Position numbers and translations under genes: made by a program
NCBI GenBank assembly: GCA_946803715.1
Contig: CAMPET010000024.1
Span: 165,318 to 229,317, forward strand
DNA: 64,000 bases
Origin: Beroe ovata
Lineage: Eukaryota; Ctenophora; Nuda; Beroida; Beroidae
Reading direction: 5' to 3'
Notes under the pieces: generated by a model
What the model saw: the letters and a program-made list of their open reading frames with translations, nothing else
Told to the model about the DNA's origin: nothing
Databases searched by the model: none
In this document: positions 10,329 through 22,007 of the stretch, piece after piece
Position numbering within the stretch: position 1 is the stretch's first letter
How the letters are laid out: the number at the start of each line of letters is the position of its first letter

Positions 10329-13300
10329 ATGTTCAACAGTCTATGGGGTAACAAACCTTACAGAGCTACTGATATGCCTCTTCAAACCAATAAAGGTTTA
10401 TTTTCATTTTATTTCATCAATTATAGAATCTTTGAGGTGATTCAGAGGTGTTAAGATGAGTGGAAGTGAATGATACTGAAGAGGCATGAGAGATTGTTCA
10501 CAAATCGAATGCTTCACTAATAATCTGTCAATTTCAGAATAAAAACTTTAAAAAGCTAATATTAATTAAGGAATTGATTGAGCTGTTTCACATTTGTTCA
10601 TAGATCACAGCCTTAAAGTTATACACGTAATCTGCATATACTTGATTTTTGTTCTTCATTTCCTCCAGAGGATGCTGCTGAGGATAGCAATGCTGGCATT
10701 CAGCCTCCAGATCAGGAAGATGCTGTTCCAGATTGTGAAAATGGGGACAACAATGTACTTATACAACAAGGTTGTCACTGTTAATAAGGTTAACTTATAA
10801 GTTAGCTTACTCTGTTTAGAATTAATCTCTTACAAATCTTCTTTTCCTTCTAGGGTTGGGAACTGCTGAAGAAACTTTGTCTTCTTGGTGGAACTATACT
10901 GCCACCTATACCAACAAACTGAAGGAGTCAGCACAGAATTATTCCAAGATTTCAGCTGCAAAGCTTGGTATATCTCATTGCATCAAAACTTGAAACACTC
11001 CTCACTTTGATAAACTCCATTGCAATTTTTAACTATCTTCTGTTTAGGTGAGACTGTCAACAAGGACACTGTTACCACTGCAACTAACAACATTGGCTCA
11101 TACTTCAACTCTATGTACAATGGCATCAAGACTTCTGTGGAGAATATCCAAAAGGATGGTATCCCGGTGGGTATCATTTTTCTAATTTCCTATGATTAGA
11201 GTGTCTTTTTTCGTATCTTTGAAGGATAGATTGTCACAGAAATAAGTTTTGATATAAATTGAATAGCTATCTATCTCCTTTCAGCTTTCTGAGGGATTCA
11301 TACCTCAAATAAGTCTTGTTGATGTTGGCATCACTGATATACCAGTTAAGAGTTGTTAACCATCATTTGGCAAAATTTTTTCTTAAGCTGTTTTGCTGCA
11401 TGAGTTTTACAATGTAGTAATGATAGCAGCTAGACTTGCTTAAACTTGTGTCGTTATGAAATGAAGAGTCACATCCTATCTCAATCCTATAAAGGCAGGA
11501 TGCAGCACATAACCCCACCAATTTCCGTCTCACCCCGCGTCATCCCGCACTTGCGGGGCTACGCGGGATTTGGCGCCGGGGTGAGGTGTTGTACCCGCCT
11601 CTATAATCGCCAGTAAAGCGTTGTTATGACGAAGTGTGAGTAGTGATAGATGCAGCTCACAGTCGGGTATAATCAGTGTCGTCAGTATAATCATCAGTAA
11701 AATGATTTCAGTTGCTCTCTGAGTTCGATGTTGAGCAGCAGAAGTTCATGAAAATGCAACAGCGCCGACAAGGTTATTATATACCTGCTATTCATACGAA
11801 TATTGAATATGTCAGCATTATCCTATGCAAATAAGGTACTGTACTTTTGGTTTTCAAATAAAACCCTCTATCCAACTCATAACATATCCTTGTATTTTAG
11901 GAGCTGCTGTGCCGCCATGGGTTGGGTATAACGAGGAAGAGAAAATGAAAAAGCAAATTCTATCTCTTTCCATGGTGATTCCCTCCAATAAGGAATTCAT
12001 CCCGCTTTATTGTGTCTCTTTTGAAGGAATTGATCGCCCCCCTCCCCCGTATTCTTTCAATCTTTCATTGCAGAAATTAATCGACCTCTCATCCGATAAT
12101 GACATTCCGATCGTACGAGCGAATGCCGACGACACAACTGCGACACTATAACACTATAACATTGTAAACTCGTCAGGATGAAAGGAATGTGCTGAGGGAG
12201 CCCCCTGCTGGGGTCGATTTTGAGTTTGATTTGGAAAGTTATATGCCCGTGGCATGGGCAATGCTGGAGACAGACACAAAACTCAATGATCTGAGATTCA
12301 GACTCGTGCCCAAAGTGTGAGTCAACACTATTTTACTATTGAAACACTGTGTTACACAATGAAACTGGTCTAAAATATCTGTTTTATACAGGATCAAAGA
12401 AGATAAATTTTGGCGTAACTACTTCTACCGAGTTAGCCTTATCAAGCAGAGCTCCCAACTTGCTTCCCTTGAAAGTGAGTTTTCCCTTGTTAATGGGTTT
12501 CTTTGTTATCCGACTCAACATTATCTAAGGTTCATGCTGTCAAACAATCCGTCACCAGTTGTGCAGAGGTTGTTTATTCTGTTAGTAATGTGCACAACAC
12601 GTTGCGCGCCCCTATCTTACTCTGCGTACTAAAAGGTCGTAAAAATACGAAGCCGCGCAGCGCTTGCGGAGTATTTGAGCAGCGCGAGAACAAACACGGC
12701 GCATGTTTACCATTTCACGATTCCTCAGAGCCCGTCAAGACTGAAGCTGTGGTCCCAGACTCTGAGGAGCTGTGTTGTTCTCCTCCACCCCCGGAGGAGT
12801 TTATCAGTGATCACCTCTCTGACTACGATGAGACACGTGAGTGGTGTGTCACGTGACTGGTGTGTCACGTGAGTAGTCAGTTGTCATCTGTGTCACGTGA
12901 GTACTCAGAGTAGTGTGTCACGCTTGACGTGTGTCAAGTGTTTCAATTGGTGAGATAGTCAATGTTATCAAAATGAAACATTGACAGATCATATAGATTG
13001 AACCGACATATCCTCATATTACAGATAACCTTTCTGAGGAAGAATTGAAGCAGATAGGGTTGAAGAAAGATAAGCAGGGCCAAGAAGCTGAAAAGGAGAC
13101 AAATGAGAAGGATGATGAATGGGAAGCTGAATTAGCGAGGGAATTGCAGGTAAATGGGAAACTTTCCCAATACCTGGCCTATAGTAGTGGTGGTTGTCGA
13201 ATGAATGAGCACATCACATCAAGTGTAGTCAGCGTAAAGTGGGAATACATTCTACACATGTACGATTTGTTATGTTGTTTACGCGTGGCGTATACGGATT

Positions 13301-13625
13301 GCGCGCTGATCTTATCAGTGAGAGTTTCGCGCGCAATTCCTTATTCGAACGCGCGCACAATGAATTGAGGAGAAATGTAGACATACACATGTATGCTATG
13401 ATGTAGACATACCCAATGGTCACGTGGTGGTAGAAAAAACACATACACAGCCCGCATGTGGCTTTGCGATGAACTGAATCTGTAATAAATCTGTAATGAA
13501 CTGAATCTATAAATTCTTTATTTAAGTACTTTGTTTAGGATTTCGACATGGTGGAAGATGCCAACGCAGGACTCGACACTGAAACTTTCGAAGCAGAACT
13601 CGCGGAAATGCTTGAAAATCAGTAA
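10329..13625 (+). CDS. SYAP1: Synapse-associated protein 1 homologue (BSD domain)
   Basis: Twelve exons join in frame: 10329-10395, 10669-10770, 10854-10967, 11048-11166, 11285-11344, 11712-11772, 11901-11974, 12177-12316, 12392-12474, 12729-12836, 13025-13149, 13539-13625. They give 379 residues, close to vertebrate SYAP1 (about 350). The BSD domain is encoded by exons 7-9: [25 protein letters not shown], then [18 protein letters not shown], all family hallmarks. The C-terminal half is acidic and coiled-coil-like, ending MLENQ as in relatives (MLQEEN). SYAP1 proteins are cytosolic and linked to Akt signalling. Exon 5 uses a GTTAAG donor; if that donor were skipped, translation would stop five codons later. 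The exon 9-10 intron contains a GC-rich dispersed element. Confidence 0.9.
12588..12695 (+). repeat. GC-rich dispersed element, copy 1 (SYAP1 intron)
   Basis: Landmarks in order: GTGCACAACACGTTGCGCGC, CCCTATCTTACTCTGCGTACT, AAAAGGTCGTA, and GCGGAGTATTTGAGCAGCGC. The same order appears at 25385-25495 (minus) and 53811-53928 (plus). No coding function is seen. Confidence 0.65.
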
Positions 13626-14171
13626 CAAGAAATGAAACTTCAGAACATTTGCATGAACTTGGTTTTCTGGATTTTAGAATGCCAATATCGAAGACAATTA
13701 TCGATTTCTTATGCAATCTACACCATTTCTTTGCCGCAACAGAAGTTTTGTATTGGGATTGTTCACATTTAAACTGAAGAGAGAATGTGTTTTGGGACCA
13801 TTTGGTACTCTGGTCACTGTTGATATCGTCACAGAGTACTAATTTAAAGGATGAATCGTTTAAAATGAGTCAAATAATATGTGAACGATCCCGCCATTGT
13901 AAGAAAATAGTATAGTTGCCTTGTTTAGTTGCAATAGCAGGTAGAAAATACTTACGCTTATCTTATACTCAAGCTGCCGTGATATGATTGAATAAGTCAG
14001 ATAAATTTCAACGCTATTCTACGAAAGATATGTGCATTTTCATTTCACATTCTGGATTCCATGCGTGTTAAAACAAATATTCAACCAGGAATTCATCGAT
14101 CTCAAAACTCAATAAATTACTATTGTACAAAATACATACCAACTACATCGCTAATATCATAGATTCTAAGC

Positions 14172-15513
14172 TCAGTTCAGACCCTTGACTATTTCTACGG
14201 AAACCAAGAGAACGGCAGCACTCAGTAGCAGTAAAATATGTCGTCTTATTGTCCTCAATTCCTCAGGGCTCTTTTCCTTCATCTGCCCTCTCAGATTGTA
14301 CATGTTACGGGCTCCTAGTTTCTCGAAGTGCTGTTTCTCCCAATCCTGCATGAATATAAGGATATCAGTGATGTTCCTTTATGATCGAATGGGTTTAGCA
14401 AGATTATAATCTTGGTTTTGCGTCCAGATTTGAAAAAATCGAGTTTTCCTATTAAATCCAGTCCCTACCTCAAAGTTTTCCATATTAACTTTGTTTCCGA
14501 ATGAATCACCGTGTACTTTACTGTAACTATTGTATCGATCTTGCATCATTCTCCGCTTTTTCTCCTGAGCTCCGGAGAACTTGTCGAATGTTGCTTCCCA
14601 AGACTGATTTTCTCTGCCCATCGCTTGTTTGAACGCATCATCCATCCCTGACCTTTTGCCACTGAAAACAAGCACACATCAGTATGTTGCTCATGTCGTA
14701 ACAAATGCCCTCAGTGGGAAGTATACTAATTACTATATTAATCTGTGTCAAATGTGAAATGTAAACTCACACATCCTCCCCGAATTCGAACTTTTTCCTG
14801 TTCTCCGGTCTCAGAGCAGCGTATGCCTCCCGCACCTCCATAAACTCTTGAGCCGCTTTGGGACCCTTATTTACATCTGGATGGAGCTCCTGGTGCAGGG
14901 ATAACCAATTATACTTATTATAATTATATCAATTATATAATTATATCAATTATACTTTGTACAATGACAAAGCTGAAGCAAATGCAGGGTGCAACTGATG
15001 ATTATACCTTGCACTTTTTGAGGTATGCTTCCTTTATTTCGCTGTCCGTGGCGTCTCTCTTGACACCCAACAGTCTGTATGGGTCTAGAGGACCGGCTGA
15101 AAAACGGTAGTCTTTTAGAATTTGAATCAATATCAGTTTGAATTTGAAGTTTAGAATTTCCTAGGGTAGTCTATCACCAGCACTATAATGTAGGCCGTAG
15201 GGTGATTTGACCATGATATATAAGAACATATGGATTCCGTTTCAACTACCGGCACCAATGGTGTAGGGGTAGCATGAGTGATTCCCATTCACTCGACCCG
15301 GGTTCGAATCCCGGTTGGTGCATTATGTCAAATTTTCACCCACTTTTGTCACGTGGCACTTGTACACATACCCAAGTCGGTATCATTTACCGGTGTAACT
15401 TTGGCAAACAGAGAATTTGGTAAACAGAGTGTAGAAACTTCTTTATTACCTCTGTAAAGCCGACTTTGGCCCGCGTGATAGATACCTCTTGTACACATTC
15501 TTTTGCCCAACAT
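14172..15513 (-). CDS. J-domain membrane protein A (DNAJC4-like layout)
   Basis: Exons 15513-15450, 15096-15008, 14889-14771, 14661-14469 and 14345-14172 give 212 residues. The N-terminus (MLGKRMCTRGIYHAGQSRLY) is basic and lacks acids, like a mitochondrial presequence. The J domain follows at about residues 26-90 (YRLLGV, KKCKELHPDV with the HPD triad). A single hydrophobic helix near the C-terminus (HILLLLSAAVLLVSV) would anchor the protein. J proteins stimulate HSP70 ATPase; this topology resembles DNAJC4, but orthology is not established. The intron just before the HPD exon (phase 0) and the next (phase 2) are shared with the two paralogues upstream. A tRNA gene lies antisense in its first intron. 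Confidence 0.8.
15252..15322 (+). tRNA. tRNA-Gly (anticodon CCC)
   Basis: A 71-base cloverleaf fits. The acceptor arms GCACCAA and TTGGTGC pair perfectly with discriminator A. The D arm is GTGTAGGGGTAGCAT, and the anticodon loop ATTCCCATT carries CCC. The T arm is CGGGTTCGAATCCCG with a consensus B box. It is encoded on the plus strand inside intron 1 of the minus-strand J-protein A gene. Confidence 0.93.
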
Positions 15514-15914
15514 CCTAGGAAGTATTTTGATTAATGAACAAATGATTAGGTTGATAATCGGCCCTCTAGAATCAATTGCTGTAATTGCTACACTTTGTAC
15601 TCGAAGGAAACGAAGATTGAGCCTAATTACAAATTCATATGAAACTGCTAAATTATTTACATAATCCAATGACCGTCAATCTTGTTTTAGAGGTATTGCC
15701 CGTGTGTAGATCCTGTTTATCGGAACAAGAAATCGAGTAGGAATTGTTGACAAAACAGTGCAATACATGCGATGCACATGAATTCTACAATATGTTGGGT
15801 CTAGACGCGCGTGAACAGCTTCTATGACGCGAATACGATCGCGATTATCTCTACGCGCGTTCCATATAAGTAGTGCTCTGGAAAAATTTGCCTACTTATT
15901 TTGCTCCAAGTTGT

Positions 15915-16811
15915 TCAACGCCGCGCAACACTATCTAGCAGGAACAATATCACTGTCGTACAAATCAATGTAGTGAAGATCCTGGGAAAGTCACTGTGGT
16001 GTGTCTGTGACTCGAGGTGTCCCAGTTGTCTACCCATACGCTGCTGTTCACTGTACATCTGCAACAAGGGTATACTGTACAGATAATGGGAGACTATATC
16101 TTAACGTTAACAGTAACAAATCTACAGTTACAAATCTACACACAAGCCAAATCTCAGACCCAACCTTTTTTCTTGCACCACTAGCTCGTGTTCTGGAACT
16201 CCGCTGATTGAAATGCTTCCTATCCCGCAAATGCTGACTATAGTCTTGGTCTACAGTAACCTGACCAACTACTGCTTTAACAGTACTGCCCCTGCTGTTA
16301 TAAAATCAATCACTCGTGGGAGAATAACCAATGAGGGAGTGGTAAATAGACTCGGTGTTGCAGCTCTACATAAAGCACAGCTGCAAATCTACAAGTCACT
16401 TACTCAATCATTTTATCGTACATTCGCCTGCCTTGTACATTGCTTAGCACATCGTAAGCCTCAGCAATGTCTCTGAACATGGACGCGCTCTCATCAGTCT
16501 TCGTAACATCAGGGTGGTATCTCTGGGGACATTATAATTATATTTCATCCCAACTCTTATTACTTGTACTTGCGAGACGAGGGAATTGTGTGGATGAGAA
16601 ATGGGGTAATTCACGGAAAGTGGACGGTTTAAACCACCTTGCAAAGGACATAGTATCTGTCCTTTATTTCTTCTTGTGTTGCCCCCGGCGAAACACCCAA
16701 CACATCGTAATGTGAATATCGGACATTCCCGTGAATTGGACAAGGTGTCCTCAGAACATATCCACTCGGCGATATGTAATGTCGAGGTAGACATCGTAGC
16801 AGACAAGACAT
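15915..16811 (-). CDS. J-domain membrane protein B
   Basis: Exons 16811-16638, 16522-16404, 16294-16165 and 16058-15915 join in frame to 188 residues. The first exon has a basic leader (MSCLLRCLPRHYISPSGY) and the start of the J domain (YDVLGVSPGAT). The next exon begins RYHPDV, giving the HPD motif at the same phase-0 intron as its paralogues, and ends in phase 2 like them. The third exon is basic and polar. The last holds one hydrophobic helix (IFTTLICTTVILFLLDSV) and ends ARR. It lacks the extra N-terminal intron of copies A and C. It probably works as an HSP70 co-chaperone on a membrane, mitochondrial by leader inference. It is the most diverged copy after the J domain. Confidence 0.75.
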
Positions 16812-17109
16812 ACGTATACGCTGACATTCAGTCCATCACTGCCTGATCAACCATCGGCTTAAAATAGAGACATTTGATTTGAAAGAGAATGAATTGATAT
16901 GAGAAATTTCCCATCTACATATCTTCATACTTTCAAACCAAATGAGGAGGGTCTATAGTCACATAATCATTTTCTAATGCTACTTACGTCAAATGTCATA
17001 TATCATATAGATTTGAACATCAAATTTTTACATTCCCGGCGAATACAAAATAAACCTAGAAACCTCAGACCAACTAAACAGCATTTTGAACAGAAATAGG
17101 GTAAAGTGA

Positions 17110-18252
17110 TCATTCTTTATGCTCAACATTTTTATGCCTATCGAGTGCAACTGCTAGCACAATGAACGCTGACAACAACAGTAATTTGGTTACTCTAGCA
17201 ACTTTCTGATTATATGACTTCTGGGCAGCAACTTCTTTCCTCTTCAAGGCGAAGTCACGTTCTTCTAATGGATTTCGGTAAGCGTCGCTGTGATGTTTCT
17301 TATACCAGTCAAGTCTTGTTCTTTGTGGTAGATAGTGCGGTCCAGGAACTGATAGAAATGAGGAAATGAGGATGTGTGTATGTGAGTGATTGTGTGTGTC
17401 TGAGGTCTGTGTGTCTATTGTCTGTGTGTCTGTGTCAATATCTGTGTCTGTGTCTGTGTCAATGTCTGTTTGTGTGACTGTGTCTGTGTCTGCGTGTATG
17501 TCAGCGTGTGTCAGAATTCAGAGTTTGTTGTTTGGTTCACCTGGGGTTCCTGAATGATCAACATCTCCGTATGGAGATTTCCTCGCTACGACTGTCGCGT
17601 CGTACTCCACTCGTCTCCTGTAGACGATGAGGCAATCATGTAATCACCATGGCAACGAACTATCCCGTATCCAATCGAAAAATAAATTATGACCGAAATG
17701 AGTTGGAATATTCACGAACTTGTTACTGGAAAGAGTCCTGTAAGCTTCTGAGATCTGCGCGAATTTTTCGTGCGTGTTCGCAGTTTTACTGATGTCAGGG
17801 TGAAATTCCTGAAATCAGAACCGAAGTTAACGGAAATCAACAAATAACAGTATGGTTTTGTGATGTTTACGTCAAACTTTATCCTTGTATCGAGTGAATC
17901 GGATCATTGAGAAGATAGAAGATTCAAATAGAAGGTTTAAATAGAAGATTCAAATAGGTTTTAATGGGAGGTTTAACCAGTCGGTGACGGACCTTGGAAA
18001 GCTCGATGAATCGCCGTTTTATCTCCTCAATAGTAGCATCCTTGGGGAGACCCAACACTTTGTAGTGATCTACAGTTGACATCATTCGAACTGGCGACTC
18101 GACCCATGAGTTGTGAGTCAGGCAACATACCCTGTGGGATAATTCAATAGCAGGGAATGGGTATTGGGGTTGAAGGAAGTGACCAGTGAATTTGAATCTG
18201 GATATAAGTACCTTTTTCCTGGCTTTAAGTTATGAAAAACTCTGAAAGACAT
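17110..18252 (-). CDS. J-domain membrane protein C
   Basis: Exons 18252-18212, 18131-17993, 17808-17720, 17617-17541 and 17348-17110 give 194 residues. The short first exon encodes MSFRVFHNLKPGK, a basic leader without acids. The J domain runs YKVLGLPKDAT through SKEFHPDI (HPD) to AYRTLSSNKRRVEYD. The last exon is basic and ends with one hydrophobic segment (VTKLLLLSAFIVLAVAL) before a polar tail. Its internal introns match copies A and B in position and phase. The donor of the HPD exon is GTTCGT, chosen because the stronger-looking GTAACA ten bases upstream breaks the frame. Membership of the same tandem family is clear; the client is unknown. Confidence 0.75.
17370..17520. repeat. TG-rich simple repeat in the J-protein C intron
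   Basis: GTGTGT, GTCTGTGTCTGTG and GTGTGTCTG variants dominate this stretch between the last two exons of J-protein C. It is a degenerate microsatellite. Confidence 0.7.
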
Positions 18253-18706
18253 ACAGACATGCTAAAAAAGTGTAAATTTCATCAGAATGAAAATTTGAAT
18301 TCTAACTTTTAAGTTATCGATATTTCAATGCAACAATGACTAATTTCTGACATCAGTTTAGACATAAGCAAATAACTTATTATTAGAAAGCATCAACATA
18401 AAAGAATGCAAGTATCATCAACAATCAAAAGGTGAATGATTGTATGCGTCAAGAATCGTAAAATTTGGACGAAATAGGTACGAAAAATCTCCATGCAAAT
18501 CATTTTCAGTTCAAACTATGGTATTATTCAGAAGTCAACTTTTTAGGTTCGAATGACTTTGCCAGAATGAGGGAATAAACACAGCGAACGTTATTGAAAT
18601 CGGAACAGGTTCCATCGAGCACACCTGGCCATCCGGGTTAGGAAGCATGCAATGATCTCCATTCAACAAGTGGTGTTGTATGATCGTCTCTGTATGATAG
18701 TCTCTT

Positions 18707-21061
18707 TCATTGAGCAGACGATGATTTTGCGCTGTACTTGTAACTCACACTCTTTCCACTTCGCATATGTTTAGCAACATAGTCCGTTACTTCTAGCAAC
18801 AATGAATGAGAAAGCAACCTAAACGCTTGCAGAGGTTGCACTACAGTGAAATTCTCCGCAATCATCCTAAGAGCATGGCTCTTCATATCCTCGCTATTGA
18901 CTTGGTCAGCAGCCTTCAAGATCTCGATCACATTGGACGTCTTGATGTTTGTCTCAAGACTTTTCTTGCAATACGCTTGGAGTTGGTTGTTGGAAAACCC
19001 GTAGAATTTATCTGCAGTGAAAAGGTATAGCGAGTCTTCTGGTGGTATATCAGTATCGTTAAAGTATATGTAATTCATCAGGGACCGGAACGCCTCAGGG
19101 GTGGGTTCAAGTTCTCCTATCTTGATCCCCACAGTGTCTTGAGGTGGAGGCAAAGACCGGTACATTGCTCTGAAGTATTTACACCGGGCGACTAGTATAG
19201 CTCGGTGTGCCCTCCTAGCGATGCCATCTATAGTGAGAGTGATGTCCGTGAGCAGTGTCTCATCCATCAGGGTTTGGAGGTCCTCCTCCAGGGTTTGCTG
19301 TCCTGCTGCATCACTCGAGATATGGGGAGACCGCACTGTCGCGATATCATTCGTCTTCAGCCTAATCAACTCGATAATACTCGACTTTTCCTGCAACTCA
19401 AACTCCTCTCTTGAGATGATAGCTTTGAAGTTCTGGTCCCGGATAATGAAGGTTTGGAGGACACCCACCAACTCAGTTAGGTTCCTTTCTTTCGCAACTT
19501 TGAGTGCCGAAAGGGCATTCTCGATGCTGATGTAACTCTGAATGTACGTGACGCAGATCTTCTCCAGCCTGGACAGTTGGAATCTTGCAGCTATACCGTA
19601 CACATCAGTGAGTGTAACAATACTGTTCTCGTCCTCTTTGACCGAATGAGGGATCCTGTCGGTGTAGATAAATGTAAGGACTATTTTAAATGCTGCTGGT
19701 GACATCTTTGGGAAGGTAATCAGCAGTTTCTCATTGCTATCAAGAACACTAAGAATGTATTCCATGTTTTGGTGGTTTTTCTTCACACACAGCTCGTTTA
19801 AGTGATCCATGATGATCATTTTCAATATTGGGGACCTTGATGCTGCAATGGATATGTGGGCAAAGAGAGACCTCTTCTCAGCTCCCTCACCAACCGCAAA
19901 CTCGAGATCACTTAGCATGCCACTCTCCAGTAGCTCGGCCAAATCTTCACGTAGAGTCGAGTTGGGGAAGGACGCGAAGATGAAACAGGAGAAGTTCTCT
20001 GCAGTCTTCTCACTTTTGTCTTTGCTTCCCGTGATTACACCTCCAGAAATAAACATGATGTTGTCAATGATGGTAGCCGCGTGGTATGATCTATTGCTCG
20101 GCACATCTTTCTTCAGTCTATTCTTTGATCTGACTATGTGCCAGACAGAGGCCTCCGTATCGAAACAGTAAAGATCACTGGGCGACCTCTGGTTGTTCTG
20201 GCCCCCGAATATGTAAAGGCACTTGCCGTGGGAGACCATTGTATGACCACGTCGTCGCTCGGGCGCCGCACAGATATTGTTGATTAGGTCAGGAAGGACG
20301 ATGGACCAGGTTCTTGTGGTTAGGTTGAAGGCGAGGATGTCATTAGAGAAACTAGCCCCTGCCAACCCAGAGAAAGTATAGAGTTTGTCGTCTATAACAG
20401 CACACACGGCGTGAAGGACTGGAGGGTGCGTCTGACCTAACTGCTCAACTTTCTTCCAAGTGGGCTCTTCTTCATTGAGCGGCAACATCCACATATCATT
20501 AAGCTTGTTTCGACCGTCGTAACCTCCAAATATCCACATGTGGTCGTCGTGTACAAACGCACAATTTGCTGACCTCGGGTTGGGCTGCTGACCACAGATG
20601 TGAACCCAGGGAATCCAGTTTTGCAGATCGAACCGAAACTGATGGACATCGTTCTTGTTAGCTTTATTGCTGAATCCGCCAAATATCATCATTGAGTTCT
20701 GATAGACTACGGCAGTGTGGTTATACCTCGGGGCCGGGGGTTTGGTCTGTGGTGTTATCACCTTCCACTCTCCCTCAGATATGTTGAAACTGATCATGTC
20801 ATTGAGTCCATTCTGACTCGGCAACTCACTTGTGGTATCATTGGAACCCCCAAATATATAGATGGAATCCCGCCATGCGACAGCAGTGTGGTGCGTGCGG
20901 GACACACCCACGGGTAGCTCAGTGGGTTCGGGTAGCTTGCTCCAGCAGTTGAAGTTCTGTGAGTAGGAGGAGTTGAGAGTGATTCCGTCCAGGGATTCCG
21001 TCCTGTCACACCTGTCCCGGACACGACAGTTCACAATGACAGAACTCTCCTCTTCCGTCAT
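18707..21061 (-). CDS. LZTR1: LZTR1 homologue (kelch propeller plus two BTB-BACK modules)
   Basis: One uninterrupted 784-residue frame. Kelch repeats fill about residues 36-345 (IYIFGG, MMIFGG, MWIFGGYDGRNKLNDMW, LYTFSG, LYIFGG, MFISGG). A first BTB begins near 383 (SDLEFAVGEG), with a BACK-like region to about 570. A second BTB begins near 602 (LTDITLTIDG) and runs through LYLFTADKFYGFSNNQLQAY, with another BACK region to 765. Kelch followed by two BTB-BACK modules is the LZTR1 architecture; the human protein is 840 residues. LZTR1 is the CUL3 adaptor that targets RIT1 and RAS proteins for ubiquitination. The gene has no introns, unlike most neighbours, but no processed-copy signs such as a genomic poly(A) tail were seen. 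Confidence 0.88.
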   Translation of the reverse strand: MTEEESSVIVNCRVRDRCDRTESLDGITLNSSYSQNFNCWSKLPEPTELPVGVSRTHHTAVAWRDSIYIFGGSNDTTSELPSQNGLNDMISFNISEGEWKVITPQTKPPAPRYNHTAVVYQNSMMIFGGFSNKANKNDVHQFRFDLQNWIPWVHICGQQPNPRSANCAFVHDDHMWIFGGYDGRNKLNDMWMLPLNEEEPTWKKVEQLGQTHPPVLHAVCAVIDDKLYTFSGLAGASFSNDILAFNLTTRTWSIVLPDLINNICAAPERRRGHTMVSHGKCLYIFGGQNNQRSPSDLYCFDTEASVWHIVRSKNRLKKDVPSNRSYHAATIIDNIMFISGGVITGSKDKSEKTAENFSCFIFASFPNSTLREDLAELLESGMLSDLEFAVGEGAEKRSLFAHISIAASRSPILKMIIMDHLNELCVKKNHQNMEYILSVLDSNEKLLITFPKMSPAAFKIVLTFIYTDRIPHSVKEDENSIVTLTDVYGIAARFQLSRLEKICVTYIQSYISIENALSALKVAKERNLTELVGVLQTFIIRDQNFKAIISREEFELQEKSSIIELIRLKTNDIATVRSPHISSDAAGQQTLEEDLQTLMDETLLTDITLTIDGIARRAHRAILVARCKYFRAMYRSLPPPQDTVGIKIGELEPTPEAFRSLMNYIYFNDTDIPPEDSLYLFTADKFYGFSNNQLQAYCKKSLETNIKTSNVIEILKAADQVNSEDMKSHALRMIAENFTVVQPLQAFRLLSHSLLLEVTDYVAKHMRSGKSVSYKYSAKSSSAQ

Positions 21062-21349
21062 CTACTTCATAGCTAGGGGGAAGTTTGGGATGTATGATTG
21101 TGAGGGGGGTGAGATGAAAGGGAGCGATTTTGTTCGCATAATTATGAACGGAGAAAGTTGAAGGAGTGAGCTTTGAAGAATAACAAGGTTATAGAGGTCA
21201 AAGTTTGACAAAAGATATCAAATCTGAAACAGTAAAATATTTTCAATAGAAAAACCGTGATTAATTAAAAACCAATAACAGTCATTAGCAAATTATGACA
21301 CTGAAATCTGAATCTGAAACAAATTAATTAGAAACATAGTTAAAACAAA

Positions 21350-21977
21350 TTATCTCACACGAAAGACACGTGCATTCGCAATTAACGTCAACAAGTTGAT
21401 TTGATTAATTTCATTCAAACATTGAAAAAAAGATCCTCGCGAGGGTTTAGTTCTACCACTAAAATCACTGGCCAGTGATATCATTGGTGTCCGGTGCAAT
21501 CTGAACTTCCCCAACGGCTTCACTCTTCTCGGGACACTGGTCTCCCGTTTCGCCACCTCCCGTTTCGCCACCTCCCGTAGCAGCGTATTGCTCGTCAACA
21601 GCATCGTACCTCGAGAATTCCTTCTAAAAAGCGAGGGAACCATTGTCTGATTATGATATGCAAGATTTGATCGAATTGAGTCTAGAAATAAGATTTGAAG
21701 TAGGTATCGTTAATGGCAATGGTTTTGGCGATATATTGGGTATATCATATATCCCGTTGTTCTTTCCCCCGTTTTCAATCATTATACTCACGGAAGTTCG
21801 GGTGGAAGTCTTGGGAACACCTCCTTTCAGCACATCTGAACTAGGATACGGTGGAGATCCGGCGAAGTTTTCATCCGAGTGAGTTAGGATGGACCTGTCT
21901 TCCCTTGTCGTTTGGGGGTGCTGATAAAACCTGGCCAAACAGAGAGGTATTGCAAGAAGGCAACAGAGTAGTAACAG
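21350..21977 (-). other. Possible extra 3' exons of the SLC46-like gene
   Basis: Two phase-0 open segments with plausible acceptors and a donor lie downstream of the transporter: 21977-21792 (starts with a very hydrophobic LLLLCCLLAIPLCLARF) and 21646-21350 (ends at TAA; contains a duplicated REVAK). They could splice to exon 4 of the transporter at 22032 through a weak GTGTCA donor and replace its short C-terminus. The alternative is that they are non-coding. cDNA would decide. Confidence 0.3.
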
Positions 21978-22007
21978 CTATCATTGAGCAGAATGTCATT
22001 ATGTAAT

